Source: Gammaproteobacteria bacterium
GTDB lineage: Bacteria; Pseudomonadota; Gammaproteobacteria; Burkholderiales; Thiobacillaceae
DNA: 64,000 nt
Assembly: GCA_018820765.1 (NCBI GenBank)
Contig: JAHJNN010000018.1
Location: forward strand, 124,001 to 188,000
Reading direction: 5' to 3'
The notes beneath the pieces are model-generated. The model saw nothing but the letters and a program-made list of their open reading frames with translations. It was not told the origin of the DNA and did no database searches. Position numbers and translations under genes: made by a program. The number at the start of each line of letters is the position of its first letter. The first letter of the stretch is position 1. This document shows, piece by piece, positions 1 to 12,700 of this stretch.

Positions 1-27
1 ATAGCCGGAAGCAAAGCAGCCACAAAC

Positions 28-2135
<2,108 letters not shown>

Positions 2136-2139
<4 letters not shown>

Positions 2140-2723
2140 CCGCCCAGCGCGAACGGGGGCGCCTGATACTCGATCACCACGGTGCCCAGCCTCGCGTTCA
2201 GCCCCATCACCGGCAGCACCAGCAGCCACTGGCCGGGTGCGGTTTCATCGGCCTCGATCTGCTCCGCGCGCATATAGCGCTCGGCATACAGGCCATCGAG
2301 AGGGGTCCCGATGTTCTTGCGGTCGCTGGCAACGACGATCGAGCCGTCCGCCTGCGCCAGCGTCACCTGTTCGATGCCCTCCATTCTCACCAGGTCGGCA
2401 ACGTACTGGTCCACCTGATCCAGGTTGTTCGCCATCATTTCGCGCCGGATTGCCCAGGCCAGCGGCACCCCGAAACGGGTCAACGACTGCTTCACCGTGT
2501 CGGCATGCTGCGCCTCGGCCTGCCTGACCAGTTCTGCGCGCTGGCCTGCCGCGTTTTCTTCCGCCTGCTTCACCGCCCTGTCCTTCGAAACGGCCAGCCA
2601 GCCGATGATCGCCAGCGCGACGGCCACGCCGATCACGGCAACGACGATCAAAATACGATGGCGATGCCAGATTCCCATCGTGCCGGTTTCCTGCACGTCC
2701 TCACGCATCTCAGCCATGTTCAT
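2136..2723 (-). CDS. Single-pass membrane protein with sensor-like extracytoplasmic domain
   Basis: A 195-residue protein, last gene of the trehalose operon. One hydrophobic segment lies near residues 24-46 (RILIVVAVIGVAVALAIIGW), followed by an Ala/Glu/Gln-rich helix and an extracytoplasmic part that looks like a small PAS/Cache-type sensor fold (DGSIVVASDRKNIGTPLDG resembles the end of such folds). No catalytic or output domain follows, so it is not a complete receptor. The ATG at 2723 overlaps the upstream stop as ATGA; an ATG at 2717 sits at better distance from an AGGAGG and may be the true start. It may sense envelope or osmotic conditions for the pathway, but that rests on position only. 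Function unknown. Confidence 0.75.
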
Positions 2724-5700
2724 TCCTCCTCGACAGATTCGCTGCGCTCAAGCTCCGCCTTGTGCGCCCGCAGCAGCGCAAAAGGAAAATGTTCGAACAC
2801 CCGCTCCAGCGCGAGTCCGCCGCCCTCGCCCGCGGCGTGTGCCGCAACGGGTTGCCCGACCAGCACGTTGGTCCACTGCTCGTGCATCCGCTCCGGCAGC
2901 AGTTCGATCCAGGTATCGCCCCACACCGTACGCCCGACCGGGAGCCGGCCTTCTTCCCCCATGAGTCCGCCAAACAGGCGCGGCACTACGACCAGCAGGG
3001 TTTCGCCGCCGGAATGGCGGGCGAAGGCACACACCCGCTCCGCCTGCGCGCCGTGCACCTTCAATGGCAGGTAGTCACCGTCACGGAAGAGCGGCTCGGC
3101 CTCGCGCCGGCATGCCAGCGTGACCCAGGTCAGATAAATTTTGATGCGGCCGTCCTCCAGCGATTCGAGAAGGCTGTACGCGCACTTCGCCGCCCCCTGC
3201 TCCGCGTGCAGGGCCTTGATCGTCCGCAAGGCATCGCGCCGCGCCGCATAGTCCACCGCCCGCCGGTTGTCCGGGTCCACCAGGCTGAAATCCCATGTTT
3301 CATTGCCCTGATAGAGATCGGGTACGCCGGGCGACGTGAGCTTGAGCAGCACCTGCGCCAAGCTGTTGAAGGCGCCCACGCGGGCAATCCGCTGCTGGAA
3401 GGGCAGGAAGTCGCGCAGGAACAGATTGGACGGTTCCGGCGACAGCAGGGCACGGACGAAGTCGCGCGTCGCCTCCTCGTACTCGCTGTTCGGATTCATC
3501 CACGAACTGTGCAGCTTCGCCTCGCGCACCGCCTTGATCATGTAGCGCTCGACCCGCTCCGACAGCTGCGCCAGCTCCGCCGCGCCCACCGGCCCGAACG
3601 GCCACACGCCCAGCAGGATCTGATATAGCAGGTATTCGTCGTTGCGGCTCGGCGCCCGCCCGCCATCCAGCTTGCGGCGCTTGCTGCGATTGAGCTTGCT
3701 CCAGCGCTGCAGCGCACGGTGCCACTCGTCCGGCATGTCGGAAAGCGCGCTGATGCGGGCGCGCACATCCTCCGAGCGCTTACTGTCATGGGTCGAGCTG
3801 GCGATCATGGCATGCGGCCAGCGCCGCGCGCGCGCCTGGTTTTCATGGTGGAAGGCTGCGAGCGATACGCCGAAGCGATGCGGCTCGGCGCCGACTTCGT
3901 TCAACGACACCAGGCGGTTGTACTGGTAGAAGGTGGTGTCCTCGACCGACTTCGCCATCACCGGGCTGCTGTACTGCTGGAACTTCATGGCGAACGCGCA
4001 CACGGCCTGCAGGTACGCCTCGCCCTTGCCTTTACCATGCCGCTCCAGCAGCACCTCGCGCACGAAATCGAAAATACTGGGATCCGCGGCCCGGCTGCGC
4101 TTCTTCGCCACTCCCACGGCCCAGTCCACGTAGCGCTCGTCTTCCGCCGCGGTCTCGCAGTCGGCCACATAGGTGCGGTAGACGGGGAAACTCGCCACGA
4201 TTTCCATCAGCGCCGCGCGCAGGCTGTTCAGGGTGAAGTCGCAGGTGCGCCGGTCGCCCTTGGCGATTCGGGTCAGTTGCGTCGCCAGCACCTGCAGTTC
4301 GCCCGCCAGCGAGGTCTCCATGATCAGGCGCTTGTTCGTGCGCACCATCTCGTCGAAATCCGGGCGCGCCCGGATGAAGCCATGATAGATGCGGGTGAAG
4401 CGGTCTTCGGCGCCGCCGTCGACGAACAGGCCGCTGCATGCCGCGCCGAAGTCATAGCCCGTGGTGCCGTGGATCGGCCACGATTCCGGCAGATGCTCAT
4501 GGACGGCCAGGATTTTCTCCACCACCAGGTACAGCGGCCGGGCGTCGGGTTCGCCGGATCCGTTGCCGCCTGGCGGCATCAGCGAGGCCGCCATCGCCTG
4601 CAGCCGCTCGAAGTATTGCCGCGGCGCATACAGGCCGTCCGGATGGTCGATGCGCAGGCCGTTCACGTAGCCACGCGCCAGCAGTTCGCGCAGCAGGCGG
4701 TGGGTGGCCTCGAACACCTCCGGATTGTCCATGCGCAGGGCCGCCAGGTCGTTGATGTCGAAGAAGCGGCGATAGTTGATCTCGTCCGCCGCGACGCGCC
4801 AGAACGCCAGCCGGTAGGCCTGCGCTTCCAGCAGTTCGTGCATCAGGTCGAAGTGCTCCGCACCCGCTGCCGCCGTGCCGTTGAACTCCGCCAGGTTCTC
4901 CTGGATGAACTGCGCGACGTCGGCGCTACCGACATACAGCGAGGCGAGATGGTGCTTGTGCACTTCCTTGTCGCGGGCGCGCTCGGCCACCGACTCCGCG
5001 GCCACGCCGTCGCGCGAGGGGAGATGGCCAAACGCCGTGGCCAGCGACTGGAACTCCAGCAGCACCCCGTTCTCCGCCCCCAGACGCGCCTGCAGCCGCT
5101 CCAGCCCGTGCCCCAGAATGCGCGGATACTCGCGCGGATCCAGCGGGAAGCAGTGCGAGTAATAAAACACGCTGAATGCGCCCTGCTCCGCATCGAACAC
5201 CAGCTTGAGCTCGCCGTTTTCCAGCACCGCGCCATAGTGGTCGCCCAGCACCGGCAGCAGCACGCGTCCCGGCAACTCGCCGGCGATGGCATACCAGTCG
5301 ATGTCGAAGTAGCCGGCAAAGCGGGAAGCCGGCCCGTTCTCCAGCACGTCCAGCCACCAGGCGTTGTCGGCGCCCATGATGCCCATGTGGTTTGGCACCA
5401 CGTCCATGATCTGGCCCATGCCGCAGCGCTTCAATGCGGCAACGAACTGCTCGAAGTCCTCCGCACTGGCGATCTCCGGATTGAGGCTGCTGTGGTCGGT
5501 GATGTCGTAGCCATGCCGGCTGCCGGCGCGCGCCTTGAGGAGCGGTGACAGGTAGCAGTGGCTGATGCCGAGTTCGTCCAGATAGGGCAGAAGCTTTGTT
5601 GCCTGGCGCAGATTGAAATCGCGATGCAATTGCAGCCGGTAGGTGGCACGCGGAATCCACAGGCGAACCCCCTCCTCCTCCGCGCCGCCGGCGGGCCCGG

Positions 5701-7909
5701 GCACGTGCCTCACCGGGCGCTCCCGGCGCAGCGTCTGCAGGATGCCCTGCAGGTAGGGGCTGCCGTTCCAGGCTTCGTAATTGAGCGGCAGCTTCAGCCG
5801 CCAGCACGGGTAGGCCGGCTCCACCGTGCCCGGCAGATTGGGCTGCGCCTGCACGCCGAAGCCGTCTTCCATCTGCACCAGCAGCAGCCTGGATGGTGCG
5901 CGCGCCAGATAGGTGTAGACCGCGGCCGCCAGTTCGGCGGTCATCTCGGGGAAGGCCACCGGCTGCATTCCGCTGCCGGGCGGCAGGACGCCCTCGCCTT
6001 CCAGCGCCACCAGCAATTGCGCGCGGTCTTCCGAGCGCGCGATCACCTGCTGGTTGCGCACCTCGTCGTCTGGAAACAGGTGCAGCCGGTCGCGCAGGTC
6101 GATGTCCAGCCCCTGCCAGAAACCCGCCAGGGTCGGCAGGTCGTGGGTGGTCACCGCGGCCGCGGCATTGTCCGGGTAGGCCTGCGGCGGCTGCAGCCTG
6201 CCATCCTCGCGCCGTTCGAAATACAGCAGCCGGGTCGACAAGACGCCTATCGGCTGCAGGGCATCGCGTACTTCGTCCGGCACCGTGCCGAGATCCTCGC
6301 CCACGACCAGGCAGCGGTTGCGCTGGCTCTCCAGCGCCAGGATGCCCAGCAGATCCGCAAAGGGATAACGCACGTAGGCTCCTTCTGCGCCCGGCAGGCC
6401 GCGCGCCACCCAGAACAGGCGATACAGCCCCATCACGTGATCCAGGCGCAATGCGCCGGCGTCGCGCATGTTGGCGCGCAGCAATTCGATGAAGGGTTCG
6501 TAGGCCCGGGCCGTCAGCTGCTGCGGAATCCACGGCGGCAGACCCCAGTCCTGACCGTGGCGGTTGAGTTCGTCCGGCGGGGCGCCGGTACTTGCCTTGA
6601 GCGCATAAAGATCGCGCCGCATCCAGGTGGCGGCGCCGCCTTCGGCCACGCCGACGGCCAGATCGAGCATCATGCCGACGCCGAGTCCCCGCTCCCACGA
6701 ACGCGTGCCGGCCGCGCCCAATTGCCCGAAGGCCTGCCACTGCAGGTATTCGAAATACTCCACCCGTTCGAGATGGCTCTCGCAGAATGCCGCCACCTCG
6801 GGCGCCTGCGGGTCGCGCCAGGCTTGCGGCCAGGCCGGCCAGCCCCACACGCCGCTGTCCGCCTTGCGGAAGTGTTCCTGCAGCGCCTCGAACAGCGCCT
6901 GCATGCGCAGGCTTTCGCCGTGTTCGGCCTGGAAGGCACGGAACGCGCGCGCCCGCTCGCTGTTGCGGTCGAGGTGATGGCTGCGGAAATGCGCGTACAG
7001 CTGCTCCAGGATCGGGAACTTCGCTGCCGCCACGCCCGGGTAGTCCACCTGTTCCGCCGCCCGCAACGCCCGCAGCTGGGCCTGGAACGGCGGCGCATGA
7101 ACCATCGCGCGCACCTTCGCGGATTCGGCGAAATCGGCGATGGCCTCCACATCCAGATACAGCGTATTGAAGTAGGCGCGGCTGGACGGGCTGTACGGGC
7201 TCGCATGATCCGGCGCGTCGGGAAACAGCGCATGCACCGGATTGAGCAGCACCGTGCCGGCGCCGGATTCGGCACAGAACTCGATCACGTGGCGCAGGTC
7301 GCCGAAATCGCCGATACCCCAGTTGCGCTCCGAGCGGATGCCGTACAGCTGGGCTGCGAAGCCCCACACGCGCCCCTCACCGAGGATGGAGGGCGGCTGA
7401 TAACAGGCGGCCGGCGCGACGATGAAAGCCATCTCGGCGCGGGCCCCCTCGCCATCGGCGCGCTCGACGGCGAAACGGTGATAGCCCGGCTCCACCGCCA
7501 GATCCAGCGCCAGCATCCGCCGCTCGTAATCCTGTCCGTCCAGGGTGCGCCGCCCGGCCTCGTCCAGCGCCGCGGGGGAAAATTCGCCCGCGTCCTCGGC
7601 GCCGGATTCCCGGCGCAACTGCCACCGCCAGGCCCGCTGCGCCTCGCTCGCCGGCAGGTTCAAGACGATGCGATGCGGCCGCGCCGCTTCGCGCACCACC
7701 AACACCGGCGGCAGCGGCCGCGTCCATTCGCTGCGCTCGATGTCGTCCAGTGCGCGGGCGATGTCCGCTTCGCTGTCCGCCGCGATCCCCATCGCGTCCA
7801 GCAGCGCACGCTTGGTTGCGTCCGAGGTGCGATACAGCGTGCCCCAGATGTCCCGGTACGCCGGCAGCACGCCGCAGCGCTCGCACAGCTGATCGAGCAA
7901 CTCGCTCAT
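2720..7909 (-). CDS. malQ-treY: Fusion of 4-alpha-glucanotransferase (MalQ) and maltooligosyltrehalose synthase (TreY)
   Basis: One 1,729-residue frame with two complete GH13/GH77 enzymes. Residues 1 to about 740 are MalQ: WGIGDFGDLRHV, nucleophile in GALRLDHVMGLYR, acid/base in VVGEDLGTVPDEV, third acid in TTHDLPTLAGFW. From about residue 750 begins TreY (PRATYRLQLHRDFNLRQATK), with MDVVPNHMG, nucleophile in NGLRIDHPDGLY, acid in LVVEKILAVHE, and ASSTHDSKRSEDVR. A short Gly/Glu-rich linker joins them. MalQ disproportionates maltodextrins; TreY converts the reducing-end linkage to alpha,alpha-1,1, making maltooligosyltrehalose for TreZ. The frame is open upstream to 9040, but that part is antisense-frame noise inside treZ; the ATG at 7909 overlaps the treZ stop as ATGA and starts a normal MalQ N-terminus (MSELLDQLCERCGVLPAYRD). 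Confidence 0.93.
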   Translation of the reverse strand: MSELLDQLCERCGVLPAYRDIWGTLYRTSDATKRALLDAMGIAADSEADIARALDDIERSEWTRPLPPVLVVREAARPHRIVLNLPASEAQRAWRWQLRRESGAEDAGEFSPAALDEAGRRTLDGQDYERRMLALDLAVEPGYHRFAVERADGEGARAEMAFIVAPAACYQPPSILGEGRVWGFAAQLYGIRSERNWGIGDFGDLRHVIEFCAESGAGTVLLNPVHALFPDAPDHASPYSPSSRAYFNTLYLDVEAIADFAESAKVRAMVHAPPFQAQLRALRAAEQVDYPGVAAAKFPILEQLYAHFRSHHLDRNSERARAFRAFQAEHGESLRMQALFEALQEHFRKADSGVWGWPAWPQAWRDPQAPEVAAFCESHLERVEYFEYLQWQAFGQLGAAGTRSWERGLGVGMMLDLAVGVAEGGAATWMRRDLYALKASTGAPPDELNRHGQDWGLPPWIPQQLTARAYEPFIELLRANMRDAGALRLDHVMGLYRLFWVARGLPGAEGAYVRYPFADLLGILALESQRNRCLVVGEDLGTVPDEVRDALQPIGVLSTRLLYFERREDGRLQPPQAYPDNAAAAVTTHDLPTLAGFWQGLDIDLRDRLHLFPDDEVRNQQVIARSEDRAQLLVALEGEGVLPPGSGMQPVAFPEMTAELAAAVYTYLARAPSRLLLVQMEDGFGVQAQPNLPGTVEPAYPCWRLKLPLNYEAWNGSPYLQGILQTLRRERPVRHVPGPAGGAEEEGVRLWIPRATYRLQLHRDFNLRQATKLLPYLDELGISHCYLSPLLKARAGSRHGYDITDHSSLNPEIASAEDFEQFVAALKRCGMGQIMDVVPNHMGIMGADNAWWLDVLENGPASRFAGYFDIDWYAIAGELPGRVLLPVLGDHYGAVLENGELKLVFDAEQGAFSVFYYSHCFPLDPREYPRILGHGLERLQARLGAENGVLLEFQSLATAFGHLPSRDGVAAESVAERARDKEVHKHHLASLYVGSADVAQFIQENLAEFNGTAAAGAEHFDLMHELLEAQAYRLAFWRVAADEINYRRFFDINDLAALRMDNPEVFEATHRLLRELLARGYVNGLRIDHPDGLYAPRQYFERLQAMAASLMPPGGNGSGEPDARPLYLVVEKILAVHEHLPESWPIHGTTGYDFGAACSGLFVDGGAEDRFTRIYHGFIRARPDFDEMVRTNKRLIMETSLAGELQVLATQLTRIAKGDRRTCDFTLNSLRAALMEIVASFPVYRTYVADCETAAEDERYVDWAVGVAKKRSRAADPSIFDFVREVLLERHGKGKGEAYLQAVCAFAMKFQQYSSPVMAKSVEDTTFYQYNRLVSLNEVGAEPHRFGVSLAAFHHENQARARRWPHAMIASSTHDSKRSEDVRARISALSDMPDEWHRALQRWSKLNRSKRRKLDGGRAPSRNDEYLLYQILLGVWPFGPVGAAELAQLSERVERYMIKAVREAKLHSSWMNPNSEYEEATRDFVRALLSPEPSNLFLRDFLPFQQRIARVGAFNSLAQVLLKLTSPGVPDLYQGNETWDFSLVDPDNRRAVDYAARRDALRTIKALHAEQGAAKCAYSLLESLEDGRIKIYLTWVTLACRREAEPLFRDGDYLPLKVHGAQAERVCAFARHSGGETLLVVVPRLFGGLMGEEGRLPVGRTVWGDTWIELLPERMHEQWTNVLVGQPVAAHAAGEGGGLALERVFEHFPFALLRAHKAELERSESVEEE

Positions 7910-9744
7910 GGCCCGGCGTCCCTGTCGTCGAGCGTCCACACCACCGACCACGGCGCGAGCCGGCCCGGCCCGGCGTTCGCCGCCGGGGTGGCAAACACCA
8001 GCGTCCCCGATGGCGCTGTCGCGCCGATCGGGTCGCCGGACACATTCGCCAGCAGCCGCAGCGTCGAGCCGTCGCCCAGGCGCCATTCGACCCGCAGCCC
8101 GCCCGCCGCCGACACCTCGAACGCGGCCGCGTGCCCGCCCGTCCCCGGCAGGCGCGGCACGATCACCTCCCGGCGCAGTTGCAGCAGCTGCCGGTAATAG
8201 GCCAGCCAGTCCGCGTGCGCGCCGTCCCTGAGCGAATCCCAGTCGAGCCGCGAAGCGAGAAAGGTCTCGACCCGGTTCGGGTCCGGTATCGCGGCCTGCG
8301 CTGCCGGGTCGGCGAAGCGCGTGAACTTTTCGAACTCGCGCCGCCGCCCCTGCGTCACCGCCTCGCGCAGATCGTCGCCGAAATCGCAGAAGAAACGGAA
8401 CGGCGTCGCCGCCGCGAATTCCTCGCCCATGAACAGCATGGGGATGCCCGGCGCCAGCAGATAGACCGCCGCCGCGGCGCGCACCGCCGGCGCCGGCGCG
8501 ATGTGGCCGATGCGTTCGCCGAAGGCACGATTGCCGACCTGGTCGTGGCATTGCAGGAAGGTCACGAAGGCCTGCGGTGCCAGCTGCGTGCTCGGCTCGC
8601 CGCGCGCGGTCCGGTTGCGATAGAGCGACGCCTCGCCCTGATAGGCGAAGCCTTCCGCCAGGCAGCGCCCGAGATGGCGCAGCGGCGCATCCGCATAGTC
8701 CGCGTAGTAGCCGTCGGTCTCGCCGCTGCAGAGGACGTGCAGCGCGTGGTGGATGTCGTCGTTCCACTGCGCCGCATAGTGGCCATGGCCGAGATAGCGT
8801 GCCTCGTTGGCGTCGTTCTCCAGCACCAGATGCACCCGCCGTTCCGGGTCCATGAATGCGTGTACGCGTTCCGCGAGTTCGGTGAGGATATGCGGTTCGG
8901 AATCGTCGAGAATGGCATGCACCGCATCCAGGCGCAGGCCGTCGAAGCGGTATTCCTCGAGCCAGTACAGCGCGTTGTGGATGAAAAACTCGCGCACCGT
9001 GCGGCTGCCCGGCCCGTCGAAATTGATCGCCGCACCCCACGGCGTGTGATGGCGCTCGCTGAAAAACGGCTTGGCGTAGACGTGGAGATAATTGCCCTCC
9101 GGCCCGAAGTGGTTGTACACCACGTCGAGCAGCACCATCAGGCCCTTGGCGTGCGCCGTCTGCACCAGCCGCTTCAGTTCCTCCGGCCGGCCGTAGCGGC
9201 TGTCCGGCGCAAACGGCAGCACGCCGTCGTAACCCCAGCTGCGGGCACCCGGGAAGTCCGCCACCGGCATCAACTCGATCGCAGTGACGCCCAGTCCCAC
9301 CAGGTAGTCCAGCCGTTCCGTCACGCCGTCAAAAGTCCCGGCTGCCGAAAAGGTGCCCACGTGCAGTTCATACACCACCGCCTCGTCCCAGCGCCGGCCG
9401 CGCCAGTTCACGTCCTGCCAGTCGAAGGCCGCCGCATCGATCACCTCGCTCGCGCCATGCACGTCGTCCGGGTTGAAGCGCGAGGCCGGGTCCGGCACGC
9501 GCAGGCCGCCGTTCATCTCGAAGCGGTAACGCGTGCCGGCCCGGGCTTGGGCAACGACGCGCTCGAACCAGCCGTCGCCGCAGGGGGCCATCGGCAGCGC
9601 CGGCGCGTGCTGTGCGTCCTCGATGCACAGCCCCACGGCATCGCAGCCGGGCGCCCACACGCGAAAGCGTACGCCCTGCGGCGTGAGCTGCGCACCGAAG
9701 GGCATCTCGTGGCGCCGGGTCTGCACGTGCGGCGCCCTTTTCAT
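7906..9744 (-). CDS. treZ: Maltooligosyltrehalose trehalohydrolase TreZ
   Basis: A 612-residue GH13 enzyme that releases trehalose from maltooligosyltrehalose, completing the TreY-TreZ pathway in the cytoplasm. The N-terminal beta domain (FGAQLTPQGVRFRVWAPGCD) is the CBM48-like module of TreZ and branching enzymes. Catalytic landmarks are FDGLRLDAVHAI (nucleophile), HLVLENDANEARYLG (acid/base, the TreZ-typical ENDAN) and FLQCHDQVGNRAFGERI. The start at 9744 overlaps the treS stop as ATGA, and the C-terminus overlaps malQ-treY the same way, so the three are translationally coupled. An internal ATG (MPFGAQL) is a possible alternative start. Length fits the family. Confidence 0.95.
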   Translation of the reverse strand: MKRAPHVQTRRHEMPFGAQLTPQGVRFRVWAPGCDAVGLCIEDAQHAPALPMAPCGDGWFERVVAQARAGTRYRFEMNGGLRVPDPASRFNPDDVHGASEVIDAAAFDWQDVNWRGRRWDEAVVYELHVGTFSAAGTFDGVTERLDYLVGLGVTAIELMPVADFPGARSWGYDGVLPFAPDSRYGRPEELKRLVQTAHAKGLMVLLDVVYNHFGPEGNYLHVYAKPFFSERHHTPWGAAINFDGPGSRTVREFFIHNALYWLEEYRFDGLRLDAVHAILDDSEPHILTELAERVHAFMDPERRVHLVLENDANEARYLGHGHYAAQWNDDIHHALHVLCSGETDGYYADYADAPLRHLGRCLAEGFAYQGEASLYRNRTARGEPSTQLAPQAFVTFLQCHDQVGNRAFGERIGHIAPAPAVRAAAAVYLLAPGIPMLFMGEEFAAATPFRFFCDFGDDLREAVTQGRRREFEKFTRFADPAAQAAIPDPNRVETFLASRLDWDSLRDGAHADWLAYYRQLLQLRREVIVPRLPGTGGHAAAFEVSAAGGLRVEWRLGDGSTLRLLANVSGDPIGATAPSGTLVFATPAANAGPGRLAPWSVVWTLDDRDAGP

Positions 9745-12700
9745 CGCTGTGCCACCTGAAGCAGGCGCCGCATGGCGCTGCCGACGCCGGTGGCTCGCTG
9801 CACCAGCGCGTCGCTGACCTGGGAAATCGCCTGCTCCGCCAGAAACAGCGTCATCAGCGCCTCGGCCGTCGCGGCATCGGCCGGATACGACGGGTGCCCG
9901 GTCATGGCCTTGCGGTAGCTGCGGAAGAACGCCCTGCGCGCCACCCGTTCCCAATCGTCCACGTGGCGCTGCAGCGCCGAATTCACCTCCGCCGAATCGC
10001 CGGCCACATGGCCCATCGCGGCGGCCCCGGCCTGGCTCAGGGAGAGCAGCATGCAGGCCACGTCCTGCAGCGGCGTGTGCTTGCGGCGGCGCTCGGCCCA
10101 ACTGCGGCCCGGTTCCCCGCCATAGTTGGCGATCAGGAAATCGTTGTTCACCAGCCAGACCTGGCCGAGGTGGTAGTTTCCGTGGCAACGCGTCTTCATC
10201 GCCCCGGGCCGCACGCCGGACGCCCGCACGATGCGTCGATACAGCCGGGGCCGCGCCGCGAGAAGCTTGCCGGCGCTGTGCCAGTCCGCCTCAGGCAGCG
10301 CCGGCAGCGCGAGTTCCAGACGCTCGAACATCAGCTCCATTTCATGGCGCACCTTCTTCACCCAGTCGACGAGATCCGCCGGGCTGACCGGCTCGCTGCC
10401 GAAGGTGCCTGCTTCGTCGGGGCGCGCCAGCGCCCGGTGGAACTCCGCGGTGCGCTGGCCCAGGGTCTTCATCAGACTCGCATAGGCACTGTGCCAGCCC
10501 TCACCCGGCGGCTCATGGCGGGTGCGGCATTCGTCGAGAACGCGTTCCAGGAAGTCCAGCGTGGTGTGCCAGGCGTCGCCCTGGTTGGGCGCATAGCGCT
10601 CCAGGATCGCCAGGGTCGAATGCCGCCCCTGTGTGTCCGCATACTCCGCGACGCCGGCGAGTTGCGGGATATGCGGGAACGTCGCCGTCTCGGTCAGGAA
10701 GCGCGACATTTCCAGTTCGGGATGCGTCCCCTCCATCAGCCAGCGATAGCTTTTCAATACCAGCTGATCGTCGAGGTTCGCCCGCAAGCGGCCGTGCTCG
10801 GAGATGGAACGGGTGATGGTCGCCGCCCCGGCCGGGCCGGCAAATCCCGGGTAGGCGGCGGTCACGCTGAACGCCAGGCTGCCCTCGCCGAAGGCGAGCG
10901 TCTCGCCCTGCGCCATGGCCGCCACCACGTCGCAACAGAAGCGGTCGTCCCAGAAGGCGTCGAACAGCACCCCCACCCGCGCAAGCCGGCGCACCTTGGC
11001 CAGCGTGGCGTGCAGCAGCGTGCCGACGCGGCCCTCGTCGTCGTCTTCCCAGGCCAGCGCCAGCGGGATGGCGTAGTGCTGGACCCCGCCGCCGCTCAGG
11101 GTGACCGCGACGGTGGCCAGCAGCCAGTTGCCCGCTTCCGTCGTCCACTCGCGCATCACGCCGAATTCGAATTTTTCCACTTCGGCCCCGCGATGCACGA
11201 ACCAGGGCTGGGCCCGGAAGTAGCGCGGGATGATCTGGCGCTCAAGCTGGTCACGCGTGCGGCGCACCATCAGCCGGTTCACGCCCGTGTCCTCTTCCGC
11301 CCGTGCGAAGAGGGTGCGCCAGCCGCTGTCCACCAGCACCAGCACCGGCAAATCCGGCGGCATCGGACGTTCCTCGTGCCAGGCCGGCGCCTCCACATCC
11401 GCCGCCAGCCGGAAGGCGAAGCAGCCATAGCCGCCGAGGGTGAGCAGATAGGGCAATTCGCCGATGGGCGGAAAGCGGCTGCGCCCCATCAGCTCCACCG
11501 GCACCCGTTCCTTGAAGGTGGACAGGTCCAGTTCCACCGCCTGCGGCGCGCGCGACACATTGGCCACGCAGAGAATGGTCTCGCCCTCGTACTCGCGCAG
11601 ATAGGCGAGGATCTTGCGGTTGCCGGGACGCAGGAAGCGCAGCGTACCGCGGCCGAAGGCGCGGTGCTCCTTGCGCATGGCGATCAGGCGCCGGGTCCAG
11701 TTGAGCAGCGAGGACGGGTTGCGCTGTTGCGCCTCCACGTTCACCGCGCCGAAGCCGTAGACGGGGTCGGTGATCGGCGGCAGATACAGGCTGCCCGGGT
11801 CCGCCTCGGAAAATCCGCCGTTGGGTCCCCCGTTCCATTGCATCGGCGTGCGCACGCCGTTGCGGTCGCCGAGCAGAACGTTGTCGCCCATGCCGATCTC
11901 GTCGCCGTAATAGAGGATCGGCGACCCCGGCATGGTCATCAGCAGCAGATACATCAGTTCGATACGCTGGCGGTCGTTGTCGAGCAGCGGCGCAAGGCGG
12001 CGGCGAATGCCCAGATTGAGCCGCGCCTGCGGATCACTGGCATAAGCCTGGTAGAGATAGTCGCGCTCGCGGTCGGTCACCATTTCCAGCGTCAACTCGT
12101 CGTGATTGCGCAGGAAGATCGCCCACTGGCAGGTGTCCGGAATGTCCGGCGTCTGTTCCATGATCTCCACGATCGGGTGGCGATCTTCCTGCGCGATCGC
12201 CATGTACATGCGCGGCATCAGTGGGAAGTGATAGGCCATGTGGCACTCGTCGCCCTCGCCGAAATACGCATACACGTCCTCCGGCCACTGGTTCGCTTCC
12301 GCCAGGAACACGCGGTTCTGGTAATGCCGGTCGAGCTCGGCACGCATCTGCTTGATGACCGCATGCGTCTCCGGCAGGTTTTCGTTGAGGGTGCCTTCGC
12401 GCTCGCACAGATACGGCACCGCATCCAGCCGCATGCCGTCCACCCCGGCGTCGAACCAGAAGCGCATCGCGTGCATCACGGCCTTGGAGACGTGCGGATT
12501 GGCGTAGTTGAGGTCGGGCTGGTGAGAAAAAAAACGGTGCCAGTAAAAGGCCTGCGCGACCTCGTCCCAGGCCCAGTTGGACTTTTCCGTATCGGAAAAG
12601 ATGACGCGCGTCCCGCTGAATTTGGTGTCGGTGTCGCTCCACACGTAGTAGTCGCGCTTGACCGATCCCGGCGGTGCGTGCCGCGCGGCCTGAAACCAGG

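Noticed and set aside
7910-9040. Upstream extension of the malQ-treY frame
   Set aside because: Open only because it lies antiparallel/out of frame within treZ, has no recognisable domain, and the ATG at 7909 with ATGA overlap gives a normal MalQ start.
12525-12545. Run of eight T in treS as a programmed frameshift or phase-variation site
   Set aside because: The frame is intact on both sides and encodes RFFSHQPD, a normal TreS segment, so nothing shows slippage.
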